Source of the DNA: Myxococcota bacterium
GTDB taxonomy: Bacteria; Myxococcota_A; UBA796; JAJRTE01
NCBI GenBank assembly: GCA_024278455.1
Contig: JAJRTE010000055.1
Span: 1 to 32,694, forward strand
DNA: 32,694 nt
Direction: 5' to 3'
Shown: piece by piece, positions 8,576 through 16,775 of the stretch
Layout of the letters: the number at the start of each line of letters is the position of its first letter
How positions within the stretch are numbered: the stretch's first letter is position 1
The notes under the pieces: generated by a model
What the model was told of the DNA's origin: nothing
The model's input: only the letters and a program-made list of their open reading frames with translations
The model's database searches: none
Made by a program: the position numbers and the translations under genes

Positions 8576-9145
8576 TTACGCCGTCTTGACCGGGGCGAGC
8601 ACGACGTAGAGCATCCTGCCTCGAGGCGCGGAACGTTCATCCACCGTGGCAATGTCCGACAGAGCGTCGACGATGGCGTTGAGCTTGGCGGCTCCGGCTT
8701 CTGCATAGACGATTTCACGCCCGCGAAACCGCATCGTGAACTTGACCTTGTCTCCGCTCTCGAGGAATTCTCGAGCGTGCTTGAGCTTGGTCTCGAGGTC
8801 TCCGGCGTCGGTACGATACCTGAGGCGCAATTCCTTCGTGGCGACCTGGGTCGCATTCTTCCGCGCCTTGGCCTCCCGCTTCTGGACTTCGTACTTGTAC
8901 TTGCCGTAGTCCATGATACGGCAAACCGGCGGCCGGGCTCCCTGAGAGACCATCACCAAGTCGAGCCCGACCTCGCGCGCCCTTTCCAGCGCCTCCGAGG
9001 TGGGGATGATGCCCAGATTCTCCTTGGTCTCGGATATGAGCCGAACTTCGGGCGCGGTGATACGGCGGTTGATCTGGTGCCGGTCCGGGGGCGTCTGCGG
9101 GAGCCTTCGAGATCTACGGGAACCGGACTTTCTGCGTGGTGGCAA
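8576..9145 (-). CDS. infC: Translation initiation factor IF-3
   Basis: A 189-residue IF-3. It binds the 30S subunit, blocks premature 50S joining and checks start-codon pairing. The N-terminal domain contains INRRITAPEVRLI and the linker RIMDYGKYKYEVQKRE. The C-terminal domain contains the KELRLR and KVKFTMRFRGREI signatures and ends VVLAPVKTA. The start is read as TTG at 9145, with AGGAG five bases upstream. An ATG overlapping it is out of frame. IF-3 genes often use non-AUG starts because IF-3 represses them, so TTG fits that autocontrol. The usual partners rpmI and rplT do not follow, and thrS does not precede it, so the gene stands alone here. Confidence 0.96.
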   Translation of the reverse strand: MPPRRKSGSRRSRRLPQTPPDRHQINRRITAPEVRLISETKENLGIIPTSEALERAREVGLDLVMVSQGARPPVCRIMDYGKYKYEVQKREAKARKNATQVATKELRLRYRTDAGDLETKLKHAREFLESGDKVKFTMRFRGREIVYAEAGAAKLNAIVDALSDIATVDERSAPRGRMLYVVLAPVKTA

Positions 9146-9192
9146 AGCATCTCCTGTCAGTTGGGTGATAGCGGCGAACGTCGAGCAACCCC

Positions 9193-9221
9193 ATCATGCC
9201 CCAGGACGCCGAGAAGTTCAA
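9193..9221 (-). promoter_or_regulatory. Candidate infC promoter
   Basis: On the minus strand, TTGAAC (9221-9216), 17 bp, CATGAT (9198-9193). It lies about 48 bp upstream of the infC start. Each box matches consensus at four of six positions. Confidence 0.35.
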
Positions 9222-9299
9222 GACCTGTGCGCGCGTCTCTTCAAAAAATCATTCCAGGACACACGCCGGGTCCTCGAGTTGTCCGGAAAGTGGTTCGAC

Positions 9300-9329
9300 T
9301 TGGCACGATGGGGGTTCCAGGCTTACAAT
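9300..9329 (+). promoter_or_regulatory. Sigma-70-type promoter for the glycoside hydrolase gene
   Basis: -35 TTGGCA (9300-9305), 18-bp spacer, -10 TACAAT (9324-9329), followed by a leader of about 70 nt to the ATG at 9407. Confidence 0.55.
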
Positions 9330-9406
9330 CCATTTGGGAACAGGGTCAACACTGTCACCTGGCTTCCTACAGCCCCCCAACCCTTCAGCTCGAGGAGGTA
9401 TTCCTG

Positions 9407-10738
9407 ATGGCAGGTCTCGCACTCGCACTCTTTTCTACCGTACTCGTGGCTGCTTCGCCCGTCCAGGACGCCTTGTGCCTGGCTGCAGGGCTGCCCTCGG
9501 GCTCAGATGTCGCCGCGGAGAACGAACGGGCGTTCCGGCTCGAGAAGGCGCAACAGGCCCAGGTGCGCTATCTCAGGCACGATTTCCTCTGGGATCGCAT
9601 CGAACCGGAGCCCGGCGTGTTCGACTTCAGCGACATGGACCGGAACGTGGACGCCGCGCTCGAGGCCGGCGTCGAGTACATCGGAGTTCTCTGCTACGGC
9701 AACCCGGACTACTCGAGCCAGACCGCTGACGATCCGGCCTTTCCCCCGGACGACCCGGCGGATTTCGCCAACTTCGTCCACGAAACAGTGGCGCACTTTA
9801 GGGGGCGGGTGCACAACTGGGAAATCTGGAACGAGCCCAACGTCGGACTTCGGTTCTGGAAGCCGACCCTCAGTGGTGATCCCGAAGCCTACGGGGACCT
9901 GGTGAAGGTCTCCTTCGATGCGGCCAAGGCGGCCGATCCGACATGCACCGTCGCGCTCGGCGGCACCTTCTATCCCAACCTCGTCGTGGACGGCGGCGTC
10001 CGGTTCCTCGAGGACGTCTACGCCGCCCATCCCGACCTGGGCGACTACTATGATGTCATGGCCTACCACCCCTACCGTTATCCGTTCACCGCGCCGGAAG
10101 TGGAAAACCGTTACCAGGACAGCCTGCTCACGTCCATCGAGGAGATGAAGGCACTGCTGGCCCGTCACGGGGACAGCGACAAGCCCCTCTGGATCACCGA
10201 AATGGGGTGGCACACGGCGACGAACCAGCCTGTCTTCTCGGGGACCACCTACCTGGACCAGGCCCGGTTTCTCGTCAGGGGCTACCTGCTCGCGCTGAGC
10301 GCCTCCGTCGAGGAGGTGTGCTGGTATACCTTCGCGGACGGCGACTATCCTTGGGTGTGGCAGGAGGACGCCTTCGGCCTGTTCGTCCAAGACGACGACT
10401 GGACCGATGGCCTGTACCCGGCGGCGAAGCCTTCCTACGGCGCTCTCGTCACCATGGCCCACACCCTGGATGGGCTCGAATTCGCCGATGACCTGACCGG
10501 GGAACTGGGGCTGGCCGGACAGGGATACGCCTTTCGCTTCGATGGGCTCGCCTTGCGCGTCGTCGTCGCATGGGTCGTCGAGGATACCGACAGCGCCCAC
10601 GTGACGCTGACCCGCTTGCCCCCAACGGTGCAGGTGGTGACCATGGACGGGACCATGGCCGAGGTGCAGACCGATCAAGGGAGCCTGACCGTGCCGCTCT
10701 CCGGGAGTCCGACCTACGTGGTGATCGAAGGTGGATAG
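9407..10738 (+). CDS. Secreted clan GH-A glycoside hydrolase (GH39/PslG-like)
   Basis: A 443-residue protein. The ATG at 9407 is preceded by GAGGAGGT. The N-terminus is a signal peptide (LALALFSTVLVAASP). The catalytic (beta/alpha)8 barrel starts near residue 40 (a VRYLRHDFLWDRIEPEPGVFDF strand/helix pattern). The probable acid/base is Glu143 in IWNEPN, and the probable nucleophile is Glu265 in WITEMGW. Both are at the expected positions at the ends of strands 4 and 7. The C-terminal ~90 residues form a small beta domain. The overall pattern is closest to GH39/GH5-like endoglycosidases such as PslG that cut exopolysaccharide. The substrate cannot be read from sequence. It is probably periplasmic or secreted and may act on the organism's own matrix. 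Confidence 0.85.
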   Translation: MAGLALALFSTVLVAASPVQDALCLAAGLPSGSDVAAENERAFRLEKAQQAQVRYLRHDFLWDRIEPEPGVFDFSDMDRNVDAALEAGVEYIGVLCYGNPDYSSQTADDPAFPPDDPADFANFVHETVAHFRGRVHNWEIWNEPNVGLRFWKPTLSGDPEAYGDLVKVSFDAAKAADPTCTVALGGTFYPNLVVDGGVRFLEDVYAAHPDLGDYYDVMAYHPYRYPFTAPEVENRYQDSLLTSIEEMKALLARHGDSDKPLWITEMGWHTATNQPVFSGTTYLDQARFLVRGYLLALSASVEEVCWYTFADGDYPWVWQEDAFGLFVQDDDWTDGLYPAAKPSYGALVTMAHTLDGLEFADDLTGELGLAGQGYAFRFDGLALRVVVAWVVEDTDSAHVTLTRLPPTVQVVTMDGTMAEVQTDQGSLTVPLSGSPTYVVIEGG

Positions 10739-10828
10739 CGCTTCCGAGCGCGTCCAGCCCGGGCAGGCCCTCTCGAGGTCGTCGTGTCCCGTGACGCCGG
10801 TGGCGTGCCGGCCCGGGCCCTGGCGGCG

Positions 10829-12796
10829 TTACCAGCGGTCGGAACCTGGTCCACCGTAGGCCCCCATGTCGTTCCGGGAGCCGTCCGGGTCGTTGTAGGT
10901 CGGTCCGGGCTGTCCGGCGTCGATGGCCGGGGATCCGTCGCGCAGATGGTAGTCGTCGTCCGCCAGGTCCCCGTCAGCCGGGTCGTCCTCGAAAAGAGGG
11001 TCGGCAACGAGATCGGTCGCTCCGACGCTCGCCCCTTCGATGCCGGCCGTGGCTTCCCCCTCCACGTAGTAGCAGTTGTAGGACAGGTCCGCGCTCGAGG
11101 ACTCGTGTATGTACACGTTGTCTCCGGCCTCCTGCGCGGTGTTGAAGGCGAAAATCGTGTTGGTTATTACCGGTAGCGAATTGAAATGGGCAAAGAACCC
11201 ACCACCGTCGGTCCCGGCCGAGTTTCCGGCGAAGGTGACGTTGACCAAATCGGGCTCCGAGTAGGACTCGTAGAAACCGCCCCCTCGCGCCCCGGCTTCG
11301 TTCCCCTGGATGATCACGTTGGTGAGCTGCGGACGGGACGACGACACGTAGAATCCCCCGCCAAGCGCATTGCAACGGTTGAAAACGACCATGCTGTTGG
11401 TCACGCGGATGTTGGCATAGGAGAGGTTGAAGCCCCCGCCGTGTTCCGCGCTGTTGCCCGACACGACGATGCCGTCCAGCACGGGATTGGCTTCGTACAG
11501 GTAGAACCCGCCACCATACTCCTCGGCAGTGTTGTCCGCCACGGTCACATCCTGGACCGCCAGGTTGGCATAGAGCAGGTTGAGGCCCGCTCCCGATTTC
11601 GCCGTGTTCCGGGAGACCTCGCCGGACACCAGCGTGGCGTGGGAATCGTACACGTAGAACCCCCCGCCCAGGTACAGGCCCGTGTTGTCCGTCACGGAAA
11701 AGTTCTCGAGGCGGGGCGAGGAGAGCGTCAGGTTGACACCGGCGCCGTATTCGCCGGTGTTGCCCACCACCGTGATGTCGCGCAGGTAGGGATCCCCGTT
11801 GTCCACCGCCAGCCCGCCCCCGGTCTGGGCACGGTTGCCCTCCCACCGGCACGACAGGAAAGCGGCGTCGGAGAATGAGACGTAGGTGCCGCCACCGGTA
11901 TCCGCCGTGTTGCCGGCAAAGGTCGATGCCTTGAACGCCGGAGCGCCGTGCAGCACGTACAGTCCTCCGCCACGGACAGCAGTGTTGCCCCGCACCTCGA
12001 TCTCCTCCACCACCGGGTCCGCATCGGCGACCAGGAGACCGCCGCCGTAGGTCACCGCCGGGGAGCCGTCGAAGTCGCCGCCGGTCGTTCCGGCACCACC
12101 GGTGAGCACCAGCGTCTCGAGACGGGCACTCGAGGAGGTGGCGCCGAGAGGCCCCCCGGCCCGCTCCCAGGTGAACCGCACCACGCTGCACGTGTCCCCC
12201 CCGGTGACACAGGCGGACCCGTCAAGCACTACCCGGCCGGGATAGGTGCCGGCCAGCGCGACGGCTTTGCGCGGAAATGCCAGGTTCACGACGTAGGTTC
12301 CCGGCTCCAGGTAGATCGTGTCGCCGTCTCGAGCGGCGTCCAGCGCATCCTGGATGCCATCGAACCCGTAGCCCTGGCCGTCGCCTCCGTCGGGACCGAG
12401 GACCACGACACCCGTGCCAGCGCAGGAGCCCGGCTGGTCCGGAGACGCGCCGGGGTTCCCGTCGTCGCAATCCTGTCCGTTCGGGACACAGCCCGCCGGC
12501 AGCTCGCAGGCGACGAAGGCCGTCGCCGGGTCCCCGAATCCATCGCCATCCTGGTCCTCGAAAAAGACGACAGCTCCCTCGACGCCGGGGTCCGATCCAT
12601 CGACCAGACCGTCACAGTCGTCGTCGATCCCGTTGCACAGTTCGACGGCCCCGGGAAACACAGCGGGATTGGTGTCGTCACAATCTCCTTCGGCAACGGT
12701 GAAACCATCCCCGTCTTCATCCTCGGGAGGAGGACATCCGTCGCTCAACGTGGCGGCGGCAAGCATTCCGACGGCTATCCACTCGAGATGGTGCAC
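10829..12796 (-). CDS. MopE-repeat / right-handed beta-helix surface protein
   Basis: A 655-residue protein. The start is taken as GTG at 12796 because AGGAG lies seven bases upstream; the longer frame runs into a region without a ribosome site. A short N-terminal hydrophobic segment ends LSDGC, a weak lipobox, followed by an acidic CPPPEDEDGDG stretch. Two MopE-type Cys/Asp modules come next (about residues 25-125). A long right-handed parallel beta-helix then fills the protein (about residues 145-600), made of ~22-residue coils with GNTA..GGG and NNxxxGNSAxxGGG motifs. It begins with the characteristic IQDALDAARDGDTIYLEPGTY entry and ends with the DGSPAIDAG...NDMGAYGGP cap. Such folds are typical of polymorphic outer-membrane proteins and pectate-lyase-like enzymes. 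No catalytic site is apparent, so an adhesive or structural role is inferred. Confidence 0.88.
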   Translation of the reverse strand: MHHLEWIAVGMLAAATLSDGCPPPEDEDGDGFTVAEGDCDDTNPAVFPGAVELCNGIDDDCDGLVDGSDPGVEGAVVFFEDQDGDGFGDPATAFVACELPAGCVPNGQDCDDGNPGASPDQPGSCAGTGVVVLGPDGGDGQGYGFDGIQDALDAARDGDTIYLEPGTYVVNLAFPRKAVALAGTYPGRVVLDGSACVTGGDTCSVVRFTWERAGGPLGATSSSARLETLVLTGGAGTTGGDFDGSPAVTYGGGLLVADADPVVEEIEVRGNTAVRGGGLYVLHGAPAFKASTFAGNTADTGGGTYVSFSDAAFLSCRWEGNRAQTGGGLAVDNGDPYLRDITVVGNTGEYGAGVNLTLSSPRLENFSVTDNTGLYLGGGFYVYDSHATLVSGEVSRNTAKSGAGLNLLYANLAVQDVTVADNTAEEYGGGFYLYEANPVLDGIVVSGNSAEHGGGFNLSYANIRVTNSMVVFNRCNALGGGFYVSSSRPQLTNVIIQGNEAGARGGGFYESYSEPDLVNVTFAGNSAGTDGGGFFAHFNSLPVITNTIFAFNTAQEAGDNVYIHESSSADLSYNCYYVEGEATAGIEGASVGATDLVADPLFEDDPADGDLADDDYHLRDGSPAIDAGQPGPTYNDPDGSRNDMGAYGGPGSDRW

Positions 12797-13132
12797 GGCT
12801 CGACTCCTTTCGGTTGCTCGCGAGTTGATCGGAACGGCGCCTCGAGGTGCCCGGCCGGTGGCGGAGACCCTCGATGCGGTCGCGGCACAGTGTAGCACCG
12901 GGATACGTGGTCCGCCAGTGGGGAAGGCCAGGCCGGTCTCGGCTGGTCGGCATGTCTCGAGCGATCGGTGAGATCCTGGTGGCGGTGGATGAGAGCGACA
13001 CCAGGCGCCTGATGGTGAGGACCGTCCACCTGCTCCAGGGCCTGTCGGACCTTGTCCGGGCGGTCCAGCTCGCGCCGGCGCACGTGCGGAAGGGGGGCGC
13101 GTCGCCAGGCCAGGCGGACGGGTCGTAGGGAG
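12797..13132. other. Non-coding spacer with a candidate extended -10
   Basis: No gene is supported. On the minus strand TGCTACACT (12897-12889) resembles an extended -10 and lies about 93 bp before the GTG of the gene ending at 10829. No convincing -35 accompanies it. Confidence 0.35.
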
Positions 13133-14626
13133 CTAGTCGAGCAGGCACCCCTCGGGGCAGGTGCCCTCGCCCTGGGCTTCACCGTCGTCGCAGTCTTCCC
13201 AGAACTCGAGGACCCCGTTGCCGCACGCGGCGACGCAGGTGGCGCTACCGGAGCCGTCCTCCTGGCACACCAGCCCCAGGGCGCAGTGGTCCCAGGTGTC
13301 CAGGGGGTCGCAGGGCTCGCCGGCCTGCCGGGTGGGCGTGTGCAGGCGGTGGTGGCTGTATCCATTGCCCACGAACTCGGAGGTCACGTGGGAGTGGACC
13401 ACGTGAATGGGTTGATCCGACGCGATGCGATAGAGTGTGCCCGGCGTCACGTCGGTGCCGACCCGGTAACGCTGCCCGGCCGACAGTTCCACGGTGTTGA
13501 CGGTCTCGAAGCGCGTCCCGCTCCAGACCTGGACACGGGCGGTGGTGTCGTCCTCGAACACCAGGAGGTCGATGTCGGGCCGGCGGTCGGTGTAGCACTC
13601 GGTCGGGCTCACAGTGGTGGAGAAGAGGAACCAACGGTCATAGTCCGTACCGGTCTCGAGACCGGGCACCATGTCCATGTCCATGATCGTTCCGTCGCAG
13701 CTCCCGGATCCAGGCGTGGTTTCCACCCAGGCGAGAACCGGAGCCGCGGCCTCGACACGGTACAGGGTGTCGCTGGCCAGGCCGGACACGCGGAACACCT
13801 CCCCCGGCTCGGCGATGTGCCCCGACAGGTCCGCCCCGCCCGAAATGATGACATCGGTCCCGGCCTCGACGGCCTGGATCACCAGCTCCCCGGCTCCCGA
13901 GAACGGGGGAGGCTGGTACTGGACGCGAGTGCCGACCTCGGTGCCGTCCTCGGCGGCCAGGTACGTGAAATGGTTGGCGGGATTGTTCTGCAGGCTTCCG
14001 TAGGCCGCCACCGGGGCCTGGTCGGCCACCACCTTGAACAGGCCCTCCACGGAGACCCCGAAGCGCGTGGCGGACAGCGGGTCGCTCAACGTTGCCTGCC
14101 CGACCTCGGTCCACGAGCCATCCGCATACGCGTAGAGTGTGACCGGGCCGGGTGCCTCGCTGCCAGCGATGGCCACCACGTACTGCTTGCTCCACACGAC
14201 AAGCTCGGTCCCCCGCTGGTACCCAACCATGGACACGCTCGAGGTCATCTGGTCGCAGCAGGTGTTCTCCGCGGCGTTGAACACGACGAAGTCCTGGGTC
14301 CCGGTGAGGCGGTGGTGGCCGGCGCCTGCCGGAATGGTCACGACCCCGTCCCGGGGCACGTCGAACGGAGACCCATCCAGCTCGCTGTAGACCCCGTTCC
14401 CATCATCCAGCTCGACGGAGACCTGGTTGGGTTCCATGGAGTAGACGAACAGGTAGCCCGTGCCTGGAGAAAAGACCTGCTCGGAGGGGTAGACGCTCCG
14501 CAGCGGGTCGAACGCGAACGGGTCCGCGTCGTTCACCACGCCGTCGCCGTCGATGTCCTCGTCGCCGGCGTCGCAAAGGCCGTCGCCGTCGAGGTCGGGG
14601 CCGTCGGAGAGCGGCGCGTATGTGCC
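13133..14626 (-). pseudogene. C-terminal half of a surface lipoprotein, separated by an in-frame TAA
   Basis: This reading frame continues without shift from the gene at 14627-16207; only the TAA at 14629-14627 separates them. The first codons after the stop complete a thrombospondin type-3 / Ca-loop motif (GTYAPLSDGPDLDGDGLCD), which joins naturally to the preceding CSDTDGDTCDDCAE. A beta-sandwich-rich region of about 400 residues follows, resembling the N-terminal domain of IgGFc-binding-type proteins (weak resemblance). The tail is Cys-rich (CDPLDTWDHCALGLVC then CGNGVLEFWEDCDDG), like myxobacterial Cys-rich repeats. There is no ribosome site near the first internal start codons (GTGGTG at 14542-14537), so independent translation is unlikely. 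Either the gene is broken by a nonsense mutation or the sequence has a base error. Confidence 0.75.
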
Positions 14627-16207
14627 TTACTCGGCGCAGTCGTCGCAGGTGTCCCCATCGGTGTCGCTGCAGGCGTGGGGGTCCACCGGGGCGACGTCCT
14701 CGTCGTCGGCAACGGTGTCGCCGTCGTCGTCCGTGTCGACGCAGTCTGCCTGTGCGTCGTCGTCGGTGTCGACGAAGTCTTCGTCCACCTCCCCGTCCCC
14801 GTCGTTGTCCACCCCGTCGCAGGTCTCCACGTCGCAGGCATCCCCGGTTCCGTCGCTGTCCGAATCGGCCTGGTCCGGGTTGGGGTCTTCGGGACAGTTG
14901 TCGGCATCGGCGCACCAGCCGTCCCCGTCGGCGTCGTCGTGGGGATCGGCCGGGCACGGATCGGTGCAGTCGGGACGGCCGTCGGCGTCGGCGTCGGAAG
15001 CCCCCTCGTCCACGTCCCCGTCGCAATCGTTGTCGATTCCGTCGCAGGTCTCGGTCGCGCCCGGGTTTGCAGCCGGCTCGGTGTCATCGCAGTCGCCCGG
15101 GAGGTCTGCGCGGCCTTCCGGGAGATCGCATGCCTCGAGAACGTCGTCGGCCAGCCCGTAGCCGTCCCCATCGGCGTCGAGATAGTAGGCGGTGGTCACC
15201 CCTTCGTCCACCTCGCCGTCGCAGTCGTCGTCGGCGCTGTTGCACCGCTCCTCGCTCCCTGGGTAGACCGCCGGGTCGTCGTCCTGGCAGTCGCCGACGA
15301 TGGCCACGTACCCGTCAAGCGCCGTGCAGCTCGAGACGGGTGGCTCCACGCCGTACCCGTCGCCGTCTGTGTCCGCGTAGTAGTCTGAGAAGGTCAGCCC
15401 CTCGTCGATCTCCCCGTCGCAATCGTTGTCGATTCCGTCGCACACCTCGGCAGCCCCGGGGTAGGTAGAGGCGTCAGTATCGTCGCAGTCCCCGGACACG
15501 GACACGAGCCCCTCACCGCCGTCACAGGTCTCGATCTCGGACACTTCCCCGCCAAATCCGTCCCCGTCCTGGTCCACGTACCAGGTGGGCGCGCTGTCGT
15601 GGAGCGAGCCATCGCAATCGTTGTCCACGTCGTCGCACGGGTCGTCCGCGCCGGGGTAGACCAGGAAGTTCTGGTCATCGCAGTCTCCTTCAGATGGGGC
15701 GTAGCCGTCCCCATCGGCGTCCGGGGGCGGCGTCGGCGAAGGTGGTTCCGCCGTGGGCGTCGGTGCTGCCGGCGTGGGCGTCGCAAGCTGAAGCCCCGGT
15801 GTGGGCGTCGCGAGTCGAGGCTCCGGCGTGGGCGTCGCGAGTCGAGGCTCTGGCGTGGGCGTCGCGAGTCGAGGCTCCGGCGTGGGCGTCGCGGCCTCCT
15901 CGGGCGGAGGGGTCACGGACGGCGACGGAGGGGGGGAGGAAGCGTCATCGTCCCCGGTGTCGGGGCAAGCCGCCAGCACCAGGGATGCCAGGATCACCAG
16001 GGACACCAGCGAGGCCCTGCTCCCCCGTGCGCCCGGCACAGGAACGGGCCGAACCGGCCACCGAAGCAGGGGGGGGCCGGCTGGCGAACCGGTCCGGGCG
16101 AAGCGCTCGAGGCCCATGCGGCGGACCCGGCGCCGGCGACACTCCGTCTGCGGCTCGCGGAACGCCTCCAATGCCGGGCTCCCTTCTCTCCACGCGTGCT
16201 TCATCAT
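14627..16207 (-). CDS. MopE-repeat surface lipoprotein, N-terminal part (truncated by TAA)
   Basis: A 526-residue open part of a larger lipoprotein. The ATG at 16207 is chosen for the GGAGGGAG eight bases upstream. It gives an unusually long Arg-rich N-region before the hydrophobic segment and lipobox LAAC; a GTG nearer the hydrophobic core is possible but has no ribosome site. After the lipobox comes CPDTGDDD, identical to the sequence at the same place in the 2872-5334 protein. A Pro/Thr linker with four ATPTPEPRL-type 9-mers precedes four MopE-type modules, followed by thrombospondin type-3 motifs (DNCPEDPNPDQADSDSDGTGDACD). The protein stops in the middle of a Ca-binding loop, and homologous sequence resumes in the same frame right after the TAA. 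It is probably an outer-surface protein whose head domain is lost in this copy. Confidence 0.8.
   Translation of the reverse strand: MMKHAWREGSPALEAFREPQTECRRRRVRRMGLERFARTGSPAGPPLLRWPVRPVPVPGARGSRASLVSLVILASLVLAACPDTGDDDASSPPPSPSVTPPPEEAATPTPEPRLATPTPEPRLATPTPEPRLATPTPGLQLATPTPAAPTPTAEPPSPTPPPDADGDGYAPSEGDCDDQNFLVYPGADDPCDDVDNDCDGSLHDSAPTWYVDQDGDGFGGEVSEIETCDGGEGLVSVSGDCDDTDASTYPGAAEVCDGIDNDCDGEIDEGLTFSDYYADTDGDGYGVEPPVSSCTALDGYVAIVGDCQDDDPAVYPGSEERCNSADDDCDGEVDEGVTTAYYLDADGDGYGLADDVLEACDLPEGRADLPGDCDDTEPAANPGATETCDGIDNDCDGDVDEGASDADADGRPDCTDPCPADPHDDADGDGWCADADNCPEDPNPDQADSDSDGTGDACDVETCDGVDNDGDGEVDEDFVDTDDDAQADCVDTDDDGDTVADDEDVAPVDPHACSDTDGDTCDDCAE
15774..15895. repeat. 27-bp in-frame minisatellite (Pro/Thr linker)
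   Basis: Three near-identical 27-bp units start at 15801, 15828 and 15855, with a diverged unit at 15774 and a partial one at 15882. Each encodes the nonapeptide ATPTPEPRL on the minus strand. The only differences among the three main units are single substitutions. Copy-number change would alter the length of the lipoprotein stalk without shifting frame. Confidence 0.9.
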
Positions 16208-16642
16208 CACGGCCACTCCCTCCAACAGCACCACAACCTCGCTGGTGGCGGAGCGGGCACATCCGTGTGTGTGCTGTCAGCATCATTCGAGAACAGCAGA
16301 GGCCCTCATTGCTCCGCCCCACGTCACTCCGGCACCACTGCTTGCTTCAGCCTTGATCCATGCTAACATCCTGGGCCTGCTCGCGTCCACAATGGGTGTC
16401 TGTTCCGCTGGACCAACTTGTCCTGGCCTGGCAGGCGAGGAAGGTGAAGTCTCTCCCGACACGGGGCAGGCTGCGAGGTGCGCACCGTTGCTGCGACCGG
16501 TCCGCCGGCCATGTCCTGGCGGCAGGACAACCAGGCCGTTCGACCCACGAACGTGTGCAGGCCGGTTCGCGGATCGGGCGCCCATGGCGAGAGGCGCCAC
16601 GTGAGAACATCGCGGACCACGTGAGGGCGCATCGTCACCCAG
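16208..16642. other. Non-coding spacer upstream of the split lipoprotein
   Basis: No gene is supported. An 11-bp palindrome TGCTGTCAGCA lies at 16272-16282, about 65 bp upstream of the lipoprotein start, and could be an operator. No clear promoter boxes were found. Confidence 0.35.
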
Positions 16643-16775
16643 TTGTGTTCCGTGGAGAAAGAGATCCGTCCCCTGGGCGTTCGTCGCCTGACCCTGTTCG
16701 GCTCCGTCGTTCGAGACGAGGACGACGCCGCGAGTGACGTGGACATTCTGGTCGCGTTCGACGGTGTCAGGCGCT
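16643..16775 (+). pseudogene. MNT-type nucleotidyltransferase fragment
   Basis: About 44 codons read EIRPLGVRRLTLFGSVVRDEDD followed by AASDVDILVAFDGV. This is the signature of minimal nucleotidyltransferases (GSxxRxE/D...SDxDxLV), the MntA antitoxin partner of HepT toxins. The match stops abruptly near 16770; the frame then runs as antisense sequence through the end of the restriction-modification gene on the other strand. A TGA lies just upstream (16622) and there is no ribosome site. This is a remnant, probably cut by the event that placed the neighbouring gene. The catalytic Gly-Ser and first Asp pair are present, but everything after them is missing. Confidence 0.7.

Noticed and set aside
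9148..9150. ATG at 9150 on the minus strand as the infC start
   Set aside because: It is out of frame with IF-3 and too close to the AGGAG; TTG at 9145 gives the right frame and spacing.
13052..15388. Long plus-strand frame opposite the split lipoprotein
   Set aside because: It is antisense shadow of the MopE and Ca-loop repeats, with no family resemblance and no ribosome site.
16300..16330. GGCAC...TTGC as a plus-strand sigma-54 promoter
   Set aside because: The spacing between GG and GC is one base too long, and only a pseudogene fragment lies downstream.
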